From NCBI RefSeq assembly GCF_000955975.1, contig NZ_JYJF01000118.1, positions 1 to 21,360 on the forward strand: a stretch of DNA of 21,360 nucleotides, in the 5' to 3' direction. Shown here piece after piece: positions 1 to 6,256 of this stretch (position 1 is the stretch's first letter; each line of letters opens with the position of its first letter). Below the pieces are notes generated by a model, which ran no database searches, was not told where the DNA came from, and was given only the letters and a program-made list of their open reading frames with translations. This DNA comes from Saccharothrix sp. ST-888. Its GTDB lineage: Bacteria; Actinomycetota; Actinomycetes; Streptomycetales; Streptomycetaceae. Both the position numbers and the translations under genes were made by a program.

Positions 1-860
1 TTGGACGGGTCCTTGCCGGAGAAGGCGCCGCCGCCGTGCCGGGCCATGCCGCCGTAGGTGTCCACGATGATCTTGCGGCCGGTCAGGCCGGCGTCGCCCA
101 TCGGACCGCCGATCTCGAACCGGCCGGTCGGGTTGACCAGCAGCCGGTAGCCGGTGGTGTCCAGGTCGAGGCCCGCCAGGACGGGTGCCACCACGAACTG
201 CTCGATGTCGGGGGCGAGCAGCGAGCCGAGGTCGACGTCGGCGGCGTGCTGGGTGGAGACCACGACCGTGTCGAGGCGGACCGCGCGGTCGCCGTCGTAC
301 TCGATGGTGACCTGGGTCTTGCCGTCCGGGCGCAGGTACGGCACGGTGCCGTCCTTGCGGACCTGGGTGAGGCGCTGGGAGAGCCGGTGGGCCAGGGTGA
401 TCGGCAGCGGCATCAGCTCGGGGGTGTCGTCGCAGGCGTAGCCGAACATCAGGCCCTGGTCGCCGGCGCCCTGCTGGTCCAGGGTGTCGGTGCCCTCCGC
501 CGGGACAGAGCCCTCCCCGCGCACCTCAAGGGCGGTGTCGACGCCCTGGGCGATGTCGGGCGACTGGGAGCCGATGGAGACCGAGACGCCGCAGGAGGCG
601 CCGTCGAAGCCCTTCTTGGAGCTGTCGTAGCCGATCGCGAGGACGGTGTCCCGGACCAGGGTGGGGATGTCCGCGTAGGCGGAGGTGGTGACCTCACCGG
701 CCACATGGACCTGACCGGTGGTGACCAGGGTCTCCACGGCGACCCGGGAGGACGGGTCGCCGGTCAGCAGCGCGTCGAGGATCGCGTCGCTGATCTGGTC
801 CGCGATCTTGTCCGGGTGACCCTCGGTCACGGACTCGGAGGTGAACAGTCGGCGTGCCAT
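1..860 (-). CDS. metK: S-adenosylmethionine synthetase (partial, C-terminus beyond left edge)
   Basis: This enzyme makes S-adenosylmethionine from methionine and ATP in the cytoplasm. About 286 of the usual ~400 residues are visible. The start MARRLFTSESVTEGHPDK is the family N-terminus, with the GHPDK motif at residues 14-18. GAGDQG (131-136) and GGGAFSGKDP (276-285) are the other MetK signatures. The ATG at 858-860 is preceded by AAGGGG about 10 bases upstream. It follows the carrier-protein gene on the same strand after 158 bases and so looks like the last visible gene of the biosynthetic operon. In many actinomycetes the housekeeping metK sits near coaBC and priA (known context). Its place here, behind two methyltransferase genes, suggests a pathway-dedicated copy (inference). 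No key residue is missing in the visible part. Confidence 0.96.
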   Translation of the reverse strand, partial: MARRLFTSESVTEGHPDKIADQISDAILDALLTGDPSSRVAVETLVTTGQVHVAGEVTTSAYADIPTLVRDTVLAIGYDSSKKGFDGASCGVSVSIGSQSPDIAQGVDTALEVRGEGSVPAEGTDTLDQQGAGDQGLMFGYACDDTPELMPLPITLAHRLSQRLTQVRKDGTVPYLRPDGKTQVTIEYDGDRAVRLDTVVVSTQHAADVDLGSLLAPDIEQFVVAPVLAGLDLDTTGYRLLVNPTGRFEIGGPMGDAGLTGRKIIVDTYGGMARHGGGAFSGKDPS

Positions 861-924
861 GGCAGCAGGGCCCCTTCAGGCAGAGTGGATCGGGCAGGAG
901 GTGGCGGGGAGGACGGGGGTCCCG

Positions 925-999
925 CCGGGCGGCTCTGGGTACGGCGCTGTACCGCGCTGTACGACTCTGGGTACGGCGCTGTGCGATCGAGCCGCCCGG
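925..999 (-). repeat. Inverted repeat enclosing direct repeats in the ACP-metK gap
   Basis: An 11-bp perfect inverted repeat (CCGGGCGGCTC at 925-935, GAGCCGCCCGG at 989-999) encloses an 18-bp direct repeat CTCTGGGTACGGCGCTGT at 933-950 and 965-982. Inside these, GCGCTGTRC occurs three times (944-952, 954-962, 976-984). On the coding (minus) strand this would be a 5' leader element ahead of metK: a stem with a 53-base loop, or a multi-copy binding site. It does not match any SAM riboswitch I know. The function is unknown. Confidence 0.6.
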
Positions 1000-1018
1000 A
1001 CCGGATGGACCGACCGGT

Positions 1019-1261
1019 TCAGTGGACGGTGACGCCGAAGAACCGGGCCTCGATGATGTTCAGGGTGCGCAGGTGGTCGACCTCCAGCGACTCCATGTCG
1101 ATCGTCCGGCCGCTCGCCTGCTCCAGTAGGAAGACGAACTCGACGAAGGAGAGCGAGTCGATCAGGCGGTTCTCGATCAGGTCCAGGTCGCCGGCGATGT
1201 CCTGGCGCTCGGGGTGGCGCTTGAGGATCCAGGTCTTGACCTGCTGCAGCTCTGCGGACAT
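1019..1261 (-). CDS. Stand-alone acyl/peptidyl carrier protein
   Basis: An 80-residue carrier protein. The phosphopantetheine attachment site is Ser36 in LIDSLSFVEF (residues 33-42), with the expected hydrophobic residues around Asp-Ser-Leu. Size and helical pattern fit a discrete ACP/PCP. The ATG at 1259-1261 is chosen because AAAGGAG lies 7 bases upstream. An upstream in-frame ATG at 1301-1303 would add a non-conserved tail. It lies 53 bases after a PPTase gene that could activate it and just downstream of an amino acid:carrier-protein ligase gene, so it probably carries an aminoacyl thioester on its phosphopantetheine arm rather than a fatty acid (inference). No PKS or NRPS gene is in the window to receive the cargo. 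Confidence 0.92.
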   Translation of the reverse strand: MSAELQQVKTWILKRHPERQDIAGDLDLIENRLIDSLSFVEFVFLLEQASGRTIDMESLEVDHLRTLNIIEARFFGVTVH

Positions 1262-1314
1262 GGTGATGCTCCTTTGAACGGATAGGTTTTCGATGACGTG
1301 CATTTGATGAAGCG

Positions 1315-1737
1315 TCAGATAGCGGGTCCGAGGACCGGTGCGCCGACCGCGACCGCGTAGTCGACGTCGTGGCTGATGCTGACGGTGATGCCTTCGATAC
1401 CCGCGTCCTGCGCCAACTGGGCTGCCCGGCCGTGCAGTTCGATCAGCGGCCAGCCGCCGTCGGCCCGGTGGACCTCGATGTCGAGCCAGGGCAGGATCCG
1501 GTCGGCGACGCGCAGCGTCTTGAACGCCGCTTCCTTGGCCGCGATCCGGCCGCAGACGGTGAGCAGATTGAGCCCCTCGTCGGTGCGGCAGTCGGCGAGC
1601 TCCTGCTCGGTCAGCATCCGCAGCAGGAAGGACTCGCCGTGCTCGTCCACCATCTGGCGGACCCGTGCCGCGGAGACGATGTCCATCCCGAGGTTCGCCC
1701 AGCCCGGGGCGCGGGCAGGTACGGAGCCTGCCGCCAT
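1315..1737 (-). CDS. AcpS-type 4'-phosphopantetheinyl transferase
   Basis: This family transfers phosphopantetheine from CoA to the serine of a carrier protein. The 140-residue product has the two metal-binding signatures of the AcpS fold (PF01648): GMDIVSAARV near residue 17 and GRIAAKEAAFKTL in the middle. It ends with the usual SISHD element. The start is uncertain. The ATG at 1735-1737 keeps the first beta strand (WANLGMDIV) and begins one base after the stop of the ligase gene, which implies translational coupling. The ATG at 1684-1686 gives 123 residues, the common family length, but cuts off that strand. The likely partner is the carrier protein encoded next. It is divergent enough from the housekeeping holo-ACP synthase to be considered pathway-specific (inference). 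Confidence 0.87.
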   Translation of the reverse strand: MAAGSVPARAPGWANLGMDIVSAARVRQMVDEHGESFLLRMLTEQELADCRTDEGLNLLTVCGRIAAKEAAFKTLRVADRILPWLDIEVHRADGGWPLIELHGRAAQLAQDAGIEGITVSISHDVDYAVAVGAPVLGPAI

Positions 1738-1738
1738 G

Positions 1739-2611
1739 TCAGACCGCCGACCGTGCCCACGCGACGGCGGCGGAGGCGGCCTGCCAGCTGCCGTGCCGAC
1801 GGGTGAGGGCGGAGAGCCAGCGCTCCAGACCGAAGGCCACGCAGCTGGTGAAGACGGGCTCGCCGCTCTCGGCCAGGCTGATGTCACAGCGCTCGCCGAA
1901 GAAGTTCCGGTGCACGTTGACGGAGGCGATGGCCAGGTCCTCGTACAGGAACTCGTGCTTGACCGGCGAGAGTTGCTGGAGCAGCAAGCGCGCGCCGCCG
2001 CGGTCGTAGAAGGGGTCGGTCGCGGCCTCCCGGCGCAGCGGGAGCTCCAGCGCCTCGGCGAAGGCGGCGATCTTCTCGGTGAAGGTGCGCAGGTGGTTCT
2101 CGGCGTGCTCGCGCGAGCCGAGCGCGACGATCTCGCGCATGTGGAAGCCGAGCAGACGGCGCAGGTCCTCGTACGCGGTCTCCTTGCGGAAGCACCGGCC
2201 GACCACCGTCACCAGGCTGTCGCCGGCCAGCCGGGTGCCCGCGTGGTGCAGGTAGACGCCGTAGCAGGCGGCCGAGGGCAGGCCCAGGGCGGCGGGCTCC
2301 AGGGCCTGGCGGCCGAAGGTGCCGCTGGCGTGGTCGAACGGCGAGTGCTCGCGCTCGGCGAGGTCCAGCGGCGCGGCGAGGATCGCCTGGTGCGGGAAGT
2401 TGTCGTAGTAGTCGAGCTTGGCCAGGTCGGCGGCCGGGAGCAGCGGCGGCATGGTCATGGCCGTTGCGCCGGCTTCCGTGCCCCAGGCCGCGAAGGTGTC
2501 GTCCAGCAGGCGCAGCAGGGCGGTTGCCTCGGGCCCGAGCGCGGACAGGCCGTTGCGCTCGATGGTGGTGTCGACGACGTCCGCGGTCGGCGGGCTGGTT
2601 GCGGGGCTCAT
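1739..2611 (-). CDS. Class II aaRS-like amino acid:[carrier protein] ligase
   Basis: These relatives of seryl-tRNA synthetase lack the tRNA-binding domain. They activate a small amino acid with ATP and attach it to the phosphopantetheine of a carrier protein. The 290-residue protein shows the motif 2 region GRCFRKE (138-144), LLGFHMREIVALG (153-165) and motif 3 FGLERW (260-265). Cys116, Glu160 and Cys257 have nearly the spacing of the Cys-Glu-Cys zinc site I recall for the characterised Bradyrhizobium enzyme. The start ATG at 2609-2611 has GGGAGGT 5 bases upstream. The next genes encode a PPTase and a carrier protein, exactly the partners such a ligase needs. The amino acid specificity cannot be read from the sequence; Gly, Ala or Ser are usual for the family. 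A tRNA-charging role is unlikely because of the missing N-terminal coiled coil. Confidence 0.88.
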   Translation of the reverse strand: MSPATSPPTADVVDTTIERNGLSALGPEATALLRLLDDTFAAWGTEAGATAMTMPPLLPAADLAKLDYYDNFPHQAILAAPLDLAEREHSPFDHASGTFGRQALEPAALGLPSAACYGVYLHHAGTRLAGDSLVTVVGRCFRKETAYEDLRRLLGFHMREIVALGSREHAENHLRTFTEKIAAFAEALELPLRREAATDPFYDRGGARLLLQQLSPVKHEFLYEDLAIASVNVHRNFFGERCDISLAESGEPVFTSCVAFGLERWLSALTRRHGSWQAASAAVAWARSAV

Positions 2612-2643
2612 GGGCCACCTCCCAGGGTGGGTGGGTAGAGGGG

Positions 2644-3537
2644 TCAGTCCGGCAGGGTGTCGTCGGCGAAGATGCCGGACTTGAGGAAGAAGGCCATCGG
2701 CTTGCGGATGACCTTGCGCTGGACGGCCTTGCGGCCCTCGTCGTTGATCAGCGCGTCGCGCATGGCCAGCGGGTCGGCGATGCCGGCGTCGCGGTAGACG
2801 TGCGGGTTGTAGAAGGAGTGCAGGCTGAAGACGATGTAGCGCTTCAGGTAGGCCTCGACCTCGCGGAGCTCGGTCTCGTCGGCACTCGCCTTCATCCGGT
2901 GGTAGAGGTGCGAGACCAGTTCGCGGCCGAAGGCGATGTGCCGGGACTCGTCCTGGTGGTGGATCCGGTTGACCTGACGGATCGTCTCGTGCAGCGAGGT
3001 GTCCTGCCCCATCCGCATGTTGTAGAAGTCGACCATCTCCTCGAAGAACAGGATCCGGGCGAAGACCAGGAAGTTCTCGACCTCGGGGGAGCGCTTCTCG
3101 GCGGGGGCGGACTTCAGCGCGGCACCGGCGTAGATCTTGTCGCCGTAGCGGCGGCAGAACTCGGCGAAGAACCACATGTGCTCGTTCTCCTCACCGATGA
3201 AGTGGTGGAAGAAGTCCGAGGGGATCTCGAAGCCGGGGGTGTGGATGCGGTCCACGACCTCGATGATCAGTTCGCGGATGCCGTGCACGTTGAGGCTGTA
3301 GAAGTTGATGCTCTCCCACTTGGAGAGCTTCTTCAGCGTTGCCTCGTCGAGCCCCTCGTACAGCGCGGAGCCGTACGCGGAGACCAGGTCGGGGCTCATC
3401 CACCAGGCGTCCTCGGGCAGTTCGTCGGCCCAGTCGAAGCTCTGGTACGGGTTGTAGTAGTCCTCGATGGACTTCTGCGAGAGCCGGTCCAGGAGTTCGC
3501 GGAACCGGTCGGTGAGATCGAGGGTTGCGGCGGTCAT
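2644..3537 (-). CDS. AurF-like diiron oxygenase (candidate N-oxygenase)
   Basis: A 297-residue all-helical ferritin-like protein. Probable metal ligands are Glu117 and His120 (EENEH), Glu166 or Glu167 (FFEEMVDFY), and His193, Glu197 and His200 in HHQDESRH. The His-x3-Glu-x2-His pattern matches the seven-ligand site of AurF/CmlI enzymes, which oxidise amines to hydroxylamine, nitroso or nitro groups. The N-terminal Glu ligand is probably Glu75 or Glu89. The ATG at 3535-3537 has GGAG 8 bases upstream. The gene is 26 bases after a methyltransferase gene and 32 bases before the ligase gene. The carrier-bound amino acid is the obvious candidate substrate (inference), but C-hydroxylation or desaturation cannot be excluded. 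Members of this broad family also act in NRPS-linked N-N bond pathways. Confidence 0.85.
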   Translation of the reverse strand: MTAATLDLTDRFRELLDRLSQKSIEDYYNPYQSFDWADELPEDAWWMSPDLVSAYGSALYEGLDEATLKKLSKWESINFYSLNVHGIRELIIEVVDRIHTPGFEIPSDFFHHFIGEENEHMWFFAEFCRRYGDKIYAGAALKSAPAEKRSPEVENFLVFARILFFEEMVDFYNMRMGQDTSLHETIRQVNRIHHQDESRHIAFGRELVSHLYHRMKASADETELREVEAYLKRYIVFSLHSFYNPHVYRDAGIADPLAMRDALINDEGRKAVQRKVIRKPMAFFLKSGIFADDTLPD

Positions 3538-3563
3538 CTGTTCGTCTCCAGGGTGGTCGGGGC

Positions 3564-4616
3564 TCAGGGGCGGGCTTCGTAGACGGCGTTGACGGCGCTC
3601 TCGGTGGCGCGGCGCCAGCGGGTGAAGCCCGCCGCCCTGGCGATGTCGCCCAGCGCGTCCTCCCCGGCGTGGTTGCCGAGGGCGTACGGGCCCTGCTCGG
3701 CGGCGGCCACCGGCAGGCACATCACGGCCGAGAGGCCCATGAACAGCCGGCCGGCCGGGCTGACGTTGTCGGTGACGGCGGCGTGCGCGTTGGGCTCGAC
3801 GATCATCCAGACACCGTCCGGGGTCAGCGCCTTGAGGACCTGGCGGGCGGCCGTCTCGGGGTCGCCGAGGTCGTGGATGACGTTGAAGTAGGTGATCAGG
3901 TCGTACTGGCCGCCGGGGATGCCGTCGGCGCCGGCGACCTCGAAGACCACCCGGTCGGCGAGTCCGGCCGCGCGGGCGTTGCGGCGGGCCTGGCTGATCG
4001 CCTCCTCGGAGTAGTCGTAGCCGTGCACGACGGCGTCCGGGAACGCCTGGGCGATCAGCAGGGTGGCGTGTCCGGGGCCGCAGCCGATGTCGGCGACCCG
4101 GCCGCCCCGGGCGAGCAGTTCGGTGACGCCGTCCAGCGCGGGCAGCCAGTGCTGGACCAGGTTGGCCCGGTAGCCGGGCAGGAAGTAGCTGCCCATCCCG
4201 GAGTCCAGGCTGGCGTGGTGCTCGGCCCAGCCGACGCCGCCGCCGCTGCGGTACGCCTCGGCCAGCTGGTCCTCGGTGGCGTAGAGCGCCTTGAGGGCGG
4301 TGAAGAAGGGTGCCGCGTAGGTGGCGCTGTCCGGGTCGCCGAGGACGGCGGCCTGCGCCTCGGTCAGCCGGTAGGTGCCGGCCTCGGGGTCGTGGGCGAC
4401 GTAGTCGGCGGCGACCTGGGCGTGCAGCCACTCCCGGGAGTACCTGGGGTGGATGCCCGCGCGCTCGGCGAACTCGTCGATGGTCAGCGGTCCGGCACCG
4501 TGCAGCGCCCGGTACAGGCCGAGGCGTTCGCCGAGGGCCACGGTCAGGCCCCGGACGGCTGCGCCCGCGTCGCCGATGACGCGCTGGTGGAACCGGGCGG
4601 CGGTCTCGTCGGTCAT
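3564..4616 (-). CDS. SAM-dependent class I methyltransferase with winged-helix N-domain
   Basis: A 350-residue protein. The N-terminal helical and winged-helix part (about 1-100, including LTIDEFAERAGIHPRYSREWL) is typical of dimeric small-molecule methyltransferases. The SAM-binding Rossmann domain follows: motif I VADIGCGPGHAT (174-185), an acidic end of strand 2 at Asp201 (VVHGYDYSEEAI) and strand 4 YDLITYFNVIHDLGDPE (238-254). The ATG at 4614-4616 has AGGAGGAG about 7 bases upstream. It is the third gene of the operon, with gaps of about 31 and 26 bases to its neighbours. The methyl acceptor cannot be predicted: O- or N-methylation of the pathway product fits, and N- or O-methylation of an oxidised nitrogen would follow logically from the diiron oxygenase encoded next (inference). 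Confidence 0.87.
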   Translation of the reverse strand: MTDETAARFHQRVIGDAGAAVRGLTVALGERLGLYRALHGAGPLTIDEFAERAGIHPRYSREWLHAQVAADYVAHDPEAGTYRLTEAQAAVLGDPDSATYAAPFFTALKALYATEDQLAEAYRSGGGVGWAEHHASLDSGMGSYFLPGYRANLVQHWLPALDGVTELLARGGRVADIGCGPGHATLLIAQAFPDAVVHGYDYSEEAISQARRNARAAGLADRVVFEVAGADGIPGGQYDLITYFNVIHDLGDPETAARQVLKALTPDGVWMIVEPNAHAAVTDNVSPAGRLFMGLSAVMCLPVAAAEQGPYALGNHAGEDALGDIARAAGFTRWRRATESAVNAVYEARP

Positions 4617-4647
4617 GTCGACTCCTCCTGAAGTCGCGGGACTTGTC

Positions 4648-5478
4648 TCAGCCCTGCGGCAGGTCGGCGGTGAACAGGAACGAGCGCGGCACGCCGGGCA
4701 CCTCGCGGGCCACCGAGGCGTACGGCCAGCGGTCGAACGCCGCGCCCTCGTCGCCCGGCTGCCTGACCTCGCGCGGCTGCCAGCCGCACTCGGTGAGGAA
4801 GGTCTCGGGGTGGTCGGTGCCGAACAGCCAGGGGTTGCCGTCCTCCTTGAGCGCGCTCAGGAACGGGCGGGCCATCGGGTTGATCAGCGACACCCGGCTG
4901 GCGAAGTCGCCGAGCAGCACGGTGCCGGGGGCGGAGAGCGAGGCGACGGTGGTGAGCAGCCGGCGCACCGCGTCCTCGGGGAGGAAGAAGAGCAGGCCCT
5001 CGACCACCCACAGGGTCGGCGTCCGCTCCTGCCACCCGGCGGCGCGCAGCGAGTCGCTCCACTCCCCCGCGAGGTCCACCGCGATCGGGTGGCGGGTGAC
5101 CCCGGCGGGCAGTTCGGCGTCGGCCTCCTCGAGCAGCTGCGCTTTCGCCTCCAGCAGCGCGGGCCGGTCCAGCTCGAAGACGGTGACGCCCTCGGGCCAC
5201 GGCAGCCGGTAGGGGCGGGTGTCCATGCCGGTGGCGAGGAAGACGACCTGCCGGATGCCCTGCTCGCCGACCGCCCGCCGGATCGCGCGGTCCAGGTAGG
5301 TGGTGCGGATGGCGAGGAACTCGACCGTCCCCGCCCCGGCGTAGCGGTCGAGCAGTTTGAAGCCGGTGTCTGCGGCGACGGTCCGGGCGTACGGGTCGAC
5401 GAACAGGGCGTCGGCCCGCTCGGACTCCAGGGCGCGCGCGGCGGCGGTCCACTGGGCGGTACGGGATACGGCCTCCAC
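4648..5478 (-). CDS. TIGR00027/LCMT-like SAM-dependent methyltransferase
   Basis: A 276-residue member of the PF04072 family, widespread in actinomycete secondary metabolism. Signatures are RTTYLDRAI (58-66), VVFLATGMDTRPYRL (78-92), FELDRP (101-106), AVDLAGEW (133-140) and WVVEGLLFFLPEDAV (157-171). The GTG at 5476-5478 starts the conserved sequence and is preceded by a GAAGAAGAGGGGG stretch; no ATG is available nearby. The family often methylates carboxylates or hydroxyls of natural products. Two unrelated methyltransferase genes and metK in one operon point to at least two SAM-consuming steps or a two-site product. It lies 56 bases downstream of the MaoC-like gene on the same transcript. 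Confidence 0.9.
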   Translation of the reverse strand: MEAVSRTAQWTAAARALESERADALFVDPYARTVAADTGFKLLDRYAGAGTVEFLAIRTTYLDRAIRRAVGEQGIRQVVFLATGMDTRPYRLPWPEGVTVFELDRPALLEAKAQLLEEADAELPAGVTRHPIAVDLAGEWSDSLRAAGWQERTPTLWVVEGLLFFLPEDAVRRLLTTVASLSAPGTVLLGDFASRVSLINPMARPFLSALKEDGNPWLFGTDHPETFLTECGWQPREVRQPGDEGAAFDRWPYASVAREVPGVPRSFLFTADLPQG

Positions 5479-5534
5479 GGAGGGCCCCCTCTTCTTCGGG
5501 TTCGCGGGTCTGGTTCGCGTGCGGGGTGGGCGGG

Positions 5535-6035
5535 TTACGGGTGGCACGGGTCCGGGGAGAACCCGGCGGACGGCCGGCTCCCGACCAGCTCGCGCGCTCC
5601 GCGCCGCTCGAAGATGCTGTGCAGGATCATGCTGAAGACGACCGACCCGTCCGCGTCCTCCAGCTGGCAGCGCGGCTTGACGATGCCGGTGGTCGGACGG
5701 CCGAACGAGGGCCCCGCGCCGAGGATGTGGACCTTGGCGTTGAGCACGTCGCCCGCCCTGACCGGGCGGATGTAGCGGATCTCGTCCACGCCGGGCGATC
5801 CGGCGCACGCGCTGTCGGCGAGCAGCCCGTCGACGTACCGGCGCATGAACATCGAGGCCGTCTGCCAGCCGCTGGCGATCAGCGAGCCGTACGTCGACCC
5901 GGCCGCCTGCTCCGGGTCGACGTGGAAGGGCTGCGGGTCCCAGCGGGTACCGAACTCGATGATCTCCTGCTCCGTCAGGGAGACCGTGCCGAGGTCGAAC
6001 ACGTCCCCGGCGGTGAAGTCCTCGAAGTAGTACAT
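5535..6035 (-). CDS. MaoC-like hotdog-fold hydratase/dehydratase
   Basis: A 166-residue single-hotdog protein. It begins YYFEDFTAGDVFDLG and carries the hydratase motif RWDPQPFHVDPEQA (31-44) with the catalytic Asp33-His38 pair, then YGSLIASGW (49-57). This family hydrates or dehydrates acyl-CoA or acyl-carrier thioesters; many actinomycete paralogs have unknown substrates. The ATG at 6033-6035 is chosen: it has AAGAGG 5 bases upstream and starts the conserved N-terminus, while an upstream ATG at 6060-6062 adds nine unconserved residues. It is the first gene of the operon, below the promoter at 6124-6153. Action on a carrier-bound beta-hydroxy or enoyl intermediate is plausible, but thioesterase-like or scaffold roles are possible. 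Confidence 0.88.
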   Translation of the reverse strand: MYYFEDFTAGDVFDLGTVSLTEQEIIEFGTRWDPQPFHVDPEQAAGSTYGSLIASGWQTASMFMRRYVDGLLADSACAGSPGVDEIRYIRPVRAGDVLNAKVHILGAGPSFGRPTTGIVKPRCQLEDADGSVVFSMILHSIFERRGARELVGSRPSAGFSPDPCHP

Positions 6036-6123
6036 GAGTGCCTCTTGTCTGCGAATGCGCACGACCTGGCCGGCCGCACACCGTCTCGATCAGGAGTTGG
6101 GGTGGCGTTTCAGGGCCGTGAAC

Positions 6124-6153
6124 AACATACGAGGGGCCCAATAATTTGGTCAA
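6124..6153 (-). promoter_or_regulatory. Promoter of the carrier-protein operon
   Basis: On the minus strand TTGACC (6148-6153) and TATGTT (6124-6129) are separated by 18 bases, a good match to a housekeeping (HrdB-type) promoter, and lie about 90 bases upstream of the first ATG. The spacer includes a 12-bp imperfect palindrome CCAATAATTTGG (6138-6149), and the island is AT-rich compared with its surroundings. GGGCCC palindromes flank the core (6134-6139 and 6169-6174), which suggests a regulator site. The transcription start is not proven. Confidence 0.6.
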
Positions 6154-6256
6154 TACAAATCTTTGCGGGGGCCCGGGAATGCGGCCTGAGTGCGGGCCGA
6201 TCACGCCGCGATCGCCCGTCTGGCCTGCGGCGCAACGGAGTTGACACACTCCCGGC

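Noticed and set aside
861..1018. SAM riboswitch upstream of metK
   Set aside because: The repeats do not match any SAM riboswitch core I know; kept only as an unexplained structured element.
36..1277. Long plus-strand open frame of 413 codons
   Set aside because: Antisense to metK and the carrier-protein gene; low-complexity Gly/Ala/Val/Asp/Arg composition typical of GC-rich shadow frames.
1376..3582. Plus-strand open frames of several hundred codons
   Set aside because: Opposite to the PPTase, ligase and diiron genes, whose motifs and ribosome-binding sites are clear; no domain seen in the shadows.
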